A stretch of DNA of 9,735 nt from JBBIGV01 sp037447335 (GTDB lineage: Bacteria > Bacteroidota > Ignavibacteria > Ignavibacteriales > Ignavibacteriaceae): positions 1 to 9,735 of the forward strand of contig JBBIGV010000094.1 of the NCBI GenBank assembly GCA_037447335.1. The letters run 5' to 3'. How positions within the stretch are numbered: position 1 is the first letter of the stretch; every line of letters begins with the position of its first letter. The position numbers and the translations under genes are program-made. The notes below the pieces were generated by a model. It ran no database searches. It had not been told where the DNA came from and saw only the letters and a list, made by a program, of their open reading frames with translations. This document shows, piece by piece, positions 1-5,392 of the stretch.

Positions 1-26
1 AGCACTTAGCTAAACTATTGCTTTAA

Positions 27-152
27 CCATTTACACAAAATTATTTACACTCCCGGAGATTTAATCTGAGAGGATTGAAAAAAGTCAATACAGAATTTGG
101 CTTAGTTGCAATGGCACATAACATTAAGAAAGTTGGAACAATGATCAACTGA
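27..152 (+). pseudogene. C-terminal remnant of a DDE transposase (IS1182/IS5-like)
   Basis: An open frame from 27 to the TGA at 150-152 encodes about 41 residues. They include RRFNLRGLKKV, then TEFGLVAMAHNIKK. This 'RGLxKVxxEFGLxAxAHNIKK' pattern is typical of the extreme C-terminus of DDE transposases of the IS1182/IS5 type. The same frame has a TAA at 24-26 and the other plus frames also have stops nearby, so the upstream part visible here is decayed. No catalytic DDE residue lies in the window. The fragment points toward the distal end of the CRISPR array, 170 bp away. The family call rests on motif recall only. That it is a transposase tail is fairly secure; the exact IS family is less so. 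Confidence 0.6.
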
Positions 153-192
153 TTGTGAGTTGAACATCGTTCCTATTATTAATAAAAAATTG

Positions 193-288
193 CTTTTTAG
201 TCAGCCCCACGATGAATTTGAATTTAATCTGAAATCAGACATATAAATTCAGAGTTGTTTGCAAAATTTACTTTTTGGTCAGCCTCAC
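193..288 (+). repeat. Imperfect 18-bp direct repeat, possible IS ends
   Basis: CTTTTTAGTCAGCCCCAC at 193-210 and CTTTTTGGTCAGCCTCAC at 271-288 match at 16 of 18 positions, 60 bp apart. Both lie downstream of the transposase remnant, where an IS terminal sequence would be expected. The second copy ends 34 bp before the first CRISPR repeat. Apart from these copies, 153-322 shows no gene, RNA or promoter that I can support. Reading these as IS ends is inference. Confidence 0.4.
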
Positions 289-322
289 AACATCCTAATT
301 ATTCTTTTTATATCTTCGGCAG

Positions 323-487
323 GTTTCAATCCACGCACGCGCATGGCGTGCGACTATAAAAAATACTTATAATTGATTATTTATAATTGTTTCAATCCAC
401 GCACGCGCATGGCGTGCGACAATGGGTCGTATTCACCGACAATCGCCGGGGTCGCGTTTCAATCCACGCACGCGCATGGCGTGCGAC
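323..487 (-). CRISPR. Type I-C CRISPR array, 3 repeats and 2 spacers
   Basis: Three identical 32-bp repeats lie at 323-354, 389-420 and 456-487. They enclose spacers of 34 bp (355-388) and 35 bp (421-455). On the minus strand the repeat runs from GTCGCACGCC to the 3' end GGATTGAAAC, the usual orientation for I-C, so transcription goes right to left from a leader at 488-666. Within each transcribed repeat, nucleotides 3-9 (CGCACGC) pair perfectly with 15-21 (GCGTGCG) around a 5-nt loop. The 11 nt after the stem (TGGATTGAAAC) equal the known I-C 5' handle left by Cas5 cleavage. The repeat nearest the leader is 456-487. The distal repeat at 323-354 is not degenerate, which suggests that the old end of the array was lost or that the array is young. 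Confidence 0.98.
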
Positions 488-666
488 CGCTTAGTTCTAA
501 TTATTTCTATATCAATATCTTAAATATCCTGTTTCGCTTAACAATACTAAAACTTTTTCTATCGCTCGTTAAAATTTGAATTCCTTTGTTTTTGGTTCAT
601 TTTCCAACCGCTAACATGCGTGTGCTTTGATGTGTGCTTCGGTTAGCGCAGCCTATTTAACAACTG
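488..666 (-). promoter_or_regulatory. CRISPR leader with a candidate promoter
   Basis: This AT-rich stretch lies between the cas2 stop codon and the leader-proximal repeat, on the side predicted by repeat orientation. It has no convincing gene. On the minus strand a weak promoter can be proposed: TTGTTA at 544-539, a 16-nt gap, then TAAGAT at 522-517. That would start transcription some 20 nt before the first repeat. The -10 match is only 4 of 6, so the leader call is firm but the promoter is tentative. A 7-bp inverted repeat (609-615 with 642-648) sits at the cas2 end and is listed separately. Confidence 0.6.
609..648. repeat. Inverted repeat with internal direct repeat at the cas2 end of the leader
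   Basis: CGCTAAC at 609-615 pairs with GTTAGCG at 642-648 across 26 nt. The loop contains GTGTGCTT twice, at 620-627 and 632-639, a 12-bp period. It lies just past the cas2 stop codon. It could end cas2 transcription or bind a protein in the leader, but it lacks a U-tract and is not a standard terminator. Confidence 0.4.
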
Positions 667-957
667 TTATAATACAAGTGTATCATCAATATTAAGGTTT
701 TTGCTCTTGCCGTGATTCTCAAGTCTTTTCTTCCAATTTGCGCCGAGGTAATAAAAACGCAGATTGTCTTCTTCCTCATTATAGATTGAAAGAAGCTGAC
801 TCTTTAATATCTCCCATTGCGCCGGATCAACTACACATTCAAATACTGAATTCTGCGCCCTGATACCAAAGTTGAGGCATATCTCGGCAACTTTCTTTAA
901 TCGTTTTTTCCCGCTCATTGTTTTTGTTGATACGTCATAGCTTACTACTATCATCAT
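667..957 (-). CDS. cas2: CRISPR-associated endoribonuclease/integration factor Cas2
   Basis: A 96-residue protein of normal Cas2 length. Cas2 forms the central dimer of the Cas1-Cas2 integrase that inserts new spacers at the leader end. The N-terminus IVVSYDVSTKT is the first beta strand of the ferredoxin-like fold, with the conserved Asp at residue 8. It is followed by KRLKKVAEIC and FGIRAQNSVFEC, both typical of I-C Cas2. Two ATG codons stand in tandem (957 and 954). The second gives the usual MIVVSYD start, and neither has a good ribosome binding site. The gene lies 48 bp downstream of cas1 and is the last gene before the leader. No truncation or missing residue is visible. Confidence 0.97.
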   Translation of the reverse strand: MMIVVSYDVSTKTMSGKKRLKKVAEICLNFGIRAQNSVFECVVDPAQWEILKSQLLSIYNEEEDNLRFYYLGANWKKRLENHGKSKNLNIDDTLVL

Positions 958-980
958 AATTTAATTTGCTGTTTATTATT

Positions 981-995
981 GATTATTTAATAATC
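981..995. repeat. 15-bp AT-rich palindrome in the cas1-cas2 gap
   Basis: GATTATTTAATAATC is a perfect palindrome around a central T, in the 48-bp gap between cas1 and cas2. It would form only a weak AU stem. It may be chance in such AT-rich sequence. Confidence 0.3.
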
Positions 996-1005
996 ATATC
1001 AATTT

Positions 1006-2049
1006 CTATTTCAGATAAAATGGCGGATAAGTTTCCATATCGCCCCGAATATATCTTGCAAGCAGTTGTGCCTGAATGTGCGGCAGCAAACCGATTGTCA
1101 TTTTCTCGCCAAGAAACGGATGTGTTATTTCTTCCTGCTTTCTTTTCTGATATGCAGTTAATAATTCTTTCCGTGCACTGTCCGACATTCTTACTTCACC
1201 GGATTCCCGTATTTGAAAATCTTTTTTTGTTACTTGTTTCAGGTTGATCAGGTTCAGCATCACTCTGTCTCCAAGGTAAGCTCTGAATTCTTCCATAATA
1301 TCCAGTGCAAGGCTTGGTCTGCCCGATCTTAATTGATGAAGGAACCCTACCTGAGGATCAAGTCCAACAGTTTCCAGAGCAGAGCGTACATCGATAGCGA
1401 GTATTGCATATAAAAAAGATAAAAGAGCATTTGCCGGATCGAGCGGAGGACGTTTTGATCTCTGCTCAAACTTAAAATCTTCTTGCTGCGAAGTAATTAA
1501 TTCTGCTAACACTGAGAAGTATTGGTTTGCGCATTCACCTTCGTAGCCTCTGAGTTCATCAAGTGTTTGTGTTTGTTGAACATTTCTTAATCTATAACCA
1601 AGTGTTTCGATTGCCTGATTAATCAGATCGCTTGAATTATCGGGATGATTTCTTTGATGTCTTTGAAGAATATGTCTGTAATTGGAAACCTTGGCGGCAA
1701 TTATATTTCTGGCAATCTTTAATGATTCAAATTCATTTTCAGAAATTGCATATTGGGCTTTTCGCAATAATACGTTTCCTTTCTGAGCGCCGTAAACACG
1801 TGCAAGCAATTTACCCTGCTCAGTCAGATAACTTATACCAACATTGTTCTCTGCACAGAAAGCCATTAGCTGCGGAGTAAGCGCTTTGAATCCGAAACAA
1901 ACTATATTTTCAATAGAATGTATGGGCGCCTGGAATGCTTTTTTAGAATTTCCTTCTTCGTCTGTTATTTCCACAACAAACGTTTCCCTTTCTTTTCGGA
2001 CAAAGGCATTTTCTGATGTTATATAAAGTGTGTTAAGGTGTTTTTTCAT
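1006..2049 (-). CDS. cas1: CRISPR integrase Cas1, type I-C
   Basis: A 347-residue Cas1, normal for the type I-C branch. Cas1 is the metal-dependent integrase that joins prespacers to the leader-repeat junction, as a complex with Cas2. The N-terminal beta domain (about residues 1-80) begins KKHLNTLYIT and contains the typical stretch APIHSIENIV. The alpha-helical C-terminal domain holds the metal ligands: Glu170 in RGYEGECANQYF, His238 in VGFLHQLRSGRPSLALD, and the acidic cluster Asp250, Glu253 and Glu254 in LDIMEEFR. All are present, so the enzyme looks intact. The ATG at 2049 has no clear Shine-Dalgarno; the only GGAG is some 27 nt upstream. Unlike most I-C loci, where cas4 and cas1 abut, it is separated from cas4 by 271 bp of repeat-rich DNA, so it may need its own promoter or weak readthrough. 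Confidence 0.97.
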   Translation of the reverse strand: MKKHLNTLYITSENAFVRKERETFVVEITDEEGNSKKAFQAPIHSIENIVCFGFKALTPQLMAFCAENNVGISYLTEQGKLLARVYGAQKGNVLLRKAQYAISENEFESLKIARNIIAAKVSNYRHILQRHQRNHPDNSSDLINQAIETLGYRLRNVQQTQTLDELRGYEGECANQYFSVLAELITSQQEDFKFEQRSKRPPLDPANALLSFLYAILAIDVRSALETVGLDPQVGFLHQLRSGRPSLALDIMEEFRAYLGDRVMLNLINLKQVTKKDFQIRESGEVRMSDSARKELLTAYQKRKQEEITHPFLGEKMTIGLLPHIQAQLLARYIRGDMETYPPFYLK

Positions 2050-2075
2050 TTTATGTCTGTCGTTTTTTAAATTTA

Positions 2076-2222
2076 TCTCCTACGAGGATGTTCATATTGT
2101 AAGCATAAACTTATTACTACAATAATTAAACTTCTACAAAGTTTCTTTTTACTGACCTCTTAGAGGTCGAATTATTGTAGTATTAATAATTCCATTTTAT
2201 TTCCTAATCCTCGTAGAGGATT
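2076..2222. repeat. Nested inverted repeats in the cas4-cas1 gap (possible MITE or REP-like element)
   Basis: This gap has no gene. It shows several perfect stems. CTACGAGGAT (2080-2089) pairs with ATCCTCGTAG (2207-2216). Inside that, 2111-2127 pairs with 2170-2186 at 16 of 17 positions, including 13 perfect bp (TACTACAATAATT). Inside that are local hairpins at 2128-2144 (AAACTT stem) and 2154-2168 (GACCTC-TTA-GAGGTC). At the edges are smaller hairpins at 2078-2088 (TCCT-ACG-AGGA) and 2206-2222 (AATCCTC-GTA-GAGGATT). The nested symmetry suggests a non-autonomous mobile element or a BIME-like REP cluster. The rest of the gap, 2223-2320, shows only AT-rich sequence and a CCCGGG site near 2238. 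Confidence 0.65.
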
Positions 2223-2320
2223 TATAAAATTTTTATTCCCGGGTATGTTCTTTTTAAACTTTAATTTATTCTCCATTTGCTAAGCTGGTGTCAAAACGAT
2301 TTATCGGAGTTAATCCTTTC

Positions 2321-3019
2321 TTATGTTGCATATAATCCATTAATATAATTCTGCTGTTTTCTTTTATTCATTGCTTTGGGCTGACAGATTTGCTGCAGCG
2401 AACAGTTGCGGCATTTCTGCTCATATACAGCCGGCGGCAGAATCTTTTTTGAAACTATTTCTCTTACAGAGGCAATGATGTTTTCTGCTTGAGTTCGCAA
2501 CTCTTCATCAATATCAATTACATTTCTTCTTCTTATCTTTCCATAAAAGAAAGCTGCTTTTGAGATTTTTGTGTTGAGCATTTCTTCAAGGCAAAACACC
2601 TGTGCGCATAGCTGAACTTTATCGCTAACATCTTCTTTCGGCTTACCAGATTTGAACTCAACCGGCAGGACTTCCATATTGTCACCCTGAAATCGTTTTA
2701 GGGTCTCCCTGCCATTAGATTCTGATCCCGAAAGATTCGGGACAGCATGACCGGATGATTTCTTCGATCGAAATTCAACAGCATCGCATCTGCCCACAAG
2801 TCCATATTTAAAAGAATGAATCCGCAAACCTCGCACAGTTCTTACAGCACCTCTTGTTTCATAAGTATCAGTATCAACTTTCTCGTGCAGAAGATTTCCC
2901 CGAACCGTAAAAAGGTTTTCACTCCACGCATCTTCAACATGTATTAATGCACATTGCCGTGGGCAATACACGTAATGCTGAAGCGCGCTTATCATAATGA
3001 AATCATCTTCTGTGAACAT
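2321..3019 (-). CDS. cas4: Cas4 exonuclease with an in-frame palindromic insertion
   Basis: A 232-residue RecB-family [4Fe-4S] nuclease. Cas4 trims prespacer ends and sets PAM and orientation with Cas1-Cas2. Numbering from the ATG at 3019, the iron-sulphur cysteines are Cys19 (YCPRQC) and Cys203, Cys206 and Cys212 (KCRNCSLQQIC). The nuclease residues are His45 (NLLHEKV), Asp79 (GRCDAVEF), Glu121 and Lys123 (PVEFKSGK). All are present. I chose this ATG, not the TTG at 3046, because family members start near EDDxIMISALQHY and because the upstream codons belong to the preceding BRO frame, which stops 4 nt before it. An AAGGA lies about 15 nt upstream, rather far. Residues 88-115, between Asp79 and Glu121, are an extra segment encoded by a palindromic element (listed separately). 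It roughly triples the usual spacing between these two motifs. Whether the enzyme still works cannot be read from sequence. Confidence 0.95.
   Translation of the reverse strand: MFTEDDFIMISALQHYVYCPRQCALIHVEDAWSENLFTVRGNLLHEKVDTDTYETRGAVRTVRGLRIHSFKYGLVGRCDAVEFRSKKSSGHAVPNLSGSESNGRETLKRFQGDNMEVLPVEFKSGKPKEDVSDKVQLCAQVFCLEEMLNTKISKAAFFYGKIRRRNVIDIDEELRTQAENIIASVREIVSKKILPPAVYEQKCRNCSLQQICQPKAMNKRKQQNYINGLYAT
2681..2751 (-). repeat. Palindromic repeat element inserted in frame within cas4
   Basis: The element runs from GTCATGCTG to CAGGGTGAC (minus strand) and ends in complementary GTCA/TGAC. It contains a perfect 7-bp hairpin, TCCCGAA-AGA-TTCGGGA at 2726-2742, and an 8-bp hairpin with one G-T pair at 2685-2703 (CCCTGAAA with TTTTAGGG). 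GTCATGCTG at one end and CAGGGTGACA at the other is the form of a dispersed palindromic repeat seen in many bacterial genomes. Such repeats are often translated as peptides resembling ETLKQVQGD; here the peptide reads ETLKRFQGDN. I recognise this by recall only. The frame of cas4 is kept through it. It resembles in principle the Rickettsia palindromic elements found inside genes. Confidence 0.75.
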
Positions 3020-3023
3020 GGGG

Positions 3024-3869
3024 TTATTTCTTTTTCCTTTTATCAAGCTGCCTTTTTTGTTTTTCTGTAAGAGCTTTATAGTTCTCTCTGGTTACAACCT
3101 TTCTTCCTGATTTTTTTTCAAGATCTCTTCGTGCATTTCCTGCAACTGTTCCGCTTTCAACTGCTGCTCTTTTATTTGGATCAAAACCATGTGCATCTTT
3201 TGTTCAGGCAATTTCTGTTGTTGATGCTTCACCGAGCATAGTAAAGATTAATTCCAGGTCAGTCATATGATCACGAAGATTCTCTTAAGGTTTTGTTAAA
3301 CCCTTAAATTTTTTGTAAACAGAAGGAGTTAAGCCGAAGGTTGCTTTACTTATCTCTGATGTAAGAATTGCATACTCTAATCCTTCTTTCACTCCGCGCT
3401 TTTTCCATTAGTTAGTTAATTTATCGCGTACAGCAATGCCGCGAACTCTCTTTTCGATCCATTCATCGGAGTAACCTTTTGCTTTATAAATTTCCCTCAT
3501 TCGATGCTGGGCGAGTTCAGGGTTTTCAATTTCTTCTAGCCTTTCTTGTCCAACTTTAGCAAGCCATAGTTTGAAAGGTTCGGCTTTTGGAGAGGGGATT
3601 GACTGAATAATTCTTAACAAACCCTGAGCATTAGCACAGCTCATCTTCTGTTTACCCCCGGCAGCTTCTACAGGAAGGGTGGGTACAATTTGTACCCATC
3701 CTTTGGCTAGTTCCGGATCGCGTTGCTTCATTCTTTTTACATATTGTTTTGAATCACTGCTGTCCGTAAGTGCAGCAACCACATCTTCAACAACAAAATA
3801 TAATTTTTGATTTGCTTCGTTCCAAACTGAACGAATCTGCTTCTGTTCAAAAAGTTTTATGTTGGACAT
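3024..3869 (-). pseudogene. BRO-family protein (Bro-N domain), broken by three in-frame stops
   Basis: The intact first part (3869-3408) encodes 153 residues with a Bro-N domain: KLFEQKQIRSVWNE, YFVVEDVVAALTD (about 24-36), then RIIQSIPSPKAEPFKLWLAKVG (split as residues 86-107) and ERLEEIENPELA. Past the TAA at 3410-3408 the same frame continues without a frameshift for 127 more codons. It reads WKKRGVKEGLEYAILTSEI, ENLRDHMTDLELIFTMLGEA and GTVAGNARRDLEKKSGRKVV, all typical of the C-terminal half of these proteins. Further stops are TAA at 3287-3285 and TGA at 3206-3204. The full frame would be 281 residues. BRO proteins are phage antirepressor-like DNA-binding proteins, also found in cellular genomes. 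A good SD (AAGGA, 3880-3876, 6-nt spacer) precedes the ATG. It fills the cas7-cas4 interval almost exactly (27 and 4 nt away). The N-terminal domain might still be made. Confidence 0.85.
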
Positions 3870-3896
3870 AATGTTTCCTTTATAGGTGTAAAGAGA

Positions 3897-4991
3897 TTAC
3901 TCCACATCGACAATCTTAAATGTTTCTGGAAATGTTTTTTCATCGAGATAAATTTGGTAATCGGAATATTCCCTTGCCGGACCTTCTGATAATTTTTTGT
4001 GCGTAACTCTTGCAAATAGTTCGTGAGCAGGTTTGTTGCCGAGGGCGCCATTGTGAGCAAACACAATGAGTTTTCTTGTGTTCATTTCGCCTCTTGCAGC
4101 CGAGCGGTCGTGTTCAAACATTTTCTGCATTGCATCCCAAAACAATTCAAGATCTTTTTCAGAAAATTTTGTATCGTACGCAAGGTGAGCAGAGATAAAT
4201 CCGTGTGTTTTGTATAAACCATAAGGTACAGTGTATTTGCGACCCATTTCTGAACCACCTTTTACTGCTCTTTCTTCTGTGGTTTTTGCAACACGCGTAA
4301 TGCTATGTTCCAGTGCAACAATAGGATCTACAGAGCGAGCAAATGTTAATTGAATTGGACCACGAACTTGTCCACAATTTGGTGCTGATTTAAGTGATAA
4401 TACTGCTCCGAAAGAACGAATATCATAAAAATTTTCACACATCCAAGCTCTTCCTTTTTCTGTTTCTCCTTGGTTTGGTTGCCTAGATTTAACGCCTTTT
4501 ATTGCATCGGTTATGAATTTTTTTAATTTATCATCTCCTGGTGGATTTTCTTTAATAGTTTCTCTGATACCCTTTAAGTCCGCTCCAGCATAAATTACGA
4601 AATACATTTTTTCTTCTTCGCCTTCTTCTATTCCTGTTCCATCCGGCAATTCATATGATTGTAAGCTTTCTACTAATTCTGATGGAATTTCTTTTTTAGC
4701 GCCTTCTCCTAAATCAATTCCAAGAGATTTAAAAGCTTCAACGTGCGCACGACCTAGAACAGATTTTTCCTTAATGTAAATATCAAATCCTTTTTCTGCT
4801 ACACCATTACTGAATTTTGTTAACAGCACAAAATTTCTAACCTTTCTTTTTAAACAAACATCTGTGACTAATCCTATACCTTTTTCCGCATCGATTCTGG
4901 GAAGATTACCGGCATCAGGATCTCCATTTGGGTTGCCGTCTTTTACATCAAAGTAAAAAACAAAGTCGTAACGATTTTTGATTGGTTCCAT
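3897..4991 (-). CDS. cas7: Cas7c (Csd2), Cascade backbone subunit
   Basis: A 364-residue RAMP protein that polymerises along the crRNA spacer to form the Cascade backbone. It is longer than the roughly 290 residues I recall as common for Csd2. The N-terminus is diagnostic: YDFVFYFDVKDGNPNGDPDA (residues 8-27), with the GNPNGDPD signature, then NLPRIDAEKGIGLVTDVCLK and KRKVRNF. Later landmarks are DIRSFGAVLS, VRGPIQLTFARSVDPI, SITRVAKTTEE and EMGRKYTVPYGLYKTHGFIS, all usual for Cas7 of type I-C. The C-terminal LFWDAMQKMFEHDRSAARGEM is also typical. AAGGAG at 5004-4999 sits 7 nt before the ATG. cas8c ends 50 bp upstream. In most I-C loci the next gene is cas4; here a BRO gene lies between. The extra length fits the segment at about 70-150, which looks like a family-specific loop. 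Confidence 0.97.
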   Translation of the reverse strand: MEPIKNRYDFVFYFDVKDGNPNGDPDAGNLPRIDAEKGIGLVTDVCLKRKVRNFVLLTKFSNGVAEKGFDIYIKEKSVLGRAHVEAFKSLGIDLGEGAKKEIPSELVESLQSYELPDGTGIEEGEEEKMYFVIYAGADLKGIRETIKENPPGDDKLKKFITDAIKGVKSRQPNQGETEKGRAWMCENFYDIRSFGAVLSLKSAPNCGQVRGPIQLTFARSVDPIVALEHSITRVAKTTEERAVKGGSEMGRKYTVPYGLYKTHGFISAHLAYDTKFSEKDLELFWDAMQKMFEHDRSAARGEMNTRKLIVFAHNGALGNKPAHELFARVTHKKLSEGPAREYSDYQIYLDEKTFPETFKIVDVE

Positions 4992-5041
4992 TTTTAATCT
5001 CCTTGGTTTTAATTGTTAACAGTTTCAATTGTAGTTTCTTT

Positions 5042-5392
5042 TTAAGATTTCTTTGTGTAGAAATCCTGTCTTTGGTGATAATAACCTACTGCAAAATGTG
5101 CCTGATCTGGTAAAGATAAGTTTGCCGGGAACGAACTTATCTCACTCATAATAGCCCCAATAAGTTTTTCATAGTATTTTTTTTCACCATCCGAAAGTTT
5201 TTTCAAATGAGAATTTTTTAAACTCAATAAGCGGGGAAAGACAGATATTGGAGTGCTTGAAGCCGCTCCATAGAATCTGTCTCTGATTGTGGTGTTTATA
5301 CCCGGATTAGCTCTTTCCTGGATTTTTTCTAACGCAGCAAAGAGACGCCCGATTCGGTACGCAGCATTTTTGTTCGTTGGGTCGAGTCCCAT
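5042..5392 (-). CDS. cas11c: Cas11c small subunit from an internal start in cas8c
   Basis: An internal ATG at codon 460 of cas8c opens the same frame for 116 residues, from GLDPTNKNAAYRIGRLFAAL to the shared stop. AAGGAG lies 6 nt before it, as good as the site of any annotated gene here. In other type I-C systems the small subunit Cas11c is known to be made from an internal start in cas8c. It is about this size and starts just before the 'N-xx-AYRxGRLFAxLE' region. Its helical bundle lines the Cascade belly and stabilises the R-loop strands. Position, length and ribosome site all fit. Expression is inferred, not seen. Confidence 0.85.
   Translation of the reverse strand: MGLDPTNKNAAYRIGRLFAALEKIQERANPGINTTIRDRFYGAASSTPISVFPRLLSLKNSHLKKLSDGEKKYYEKLIGAIMSEISSFPANLSLPDQAHFAVGYYHQRQDFYTKKS

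Noticed and set aside
373..579. A 68-codon plus-strand open frame across the CRISPR array and leader
   Set aside because: It reads through two repeats and a spacer, has no ribosome site, and exists because the repeat happens to be open in that frame.
609..648. Integron attC-like site
   Set aside because: The ends do not fit the RYYYAAC and GTTRRRY consensus, there is no paired inner L'/L'' box, and no integrase or cassette is nearby.
372..989. 12-nt match between spacer 1 and the cas1-cas2 gap (ATTGATTATTTA), suggesting self-targeting
   Set aside because: The match is short, very AT-rich, and does not extend on either side, so it is expected by chance.
3020..3046. TTG start giving Cas4 nine extra residues
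   Set aside because: Those codons overlap the end of the BRO frame, family members start at the later Met, and an ATG is available at 3019.
3024..3869. Stop-codon recoding to make a full BRO protein
   Set aside because: Two different stop codons (TAA twice, TGA once) are involved, and the neighbouring cas genes use normal stops. Simple nonsense decay explains it.
4023..4217. Plus-strand open frames lying over cas genes (also 966-1247, 1632-1880, 6721-6948, 7057-7338, 8624-8979, 9257-9478)
   Set aside because: They are antisense shadows of well-supported cas genes, with no family resemblance or ribosome sites.
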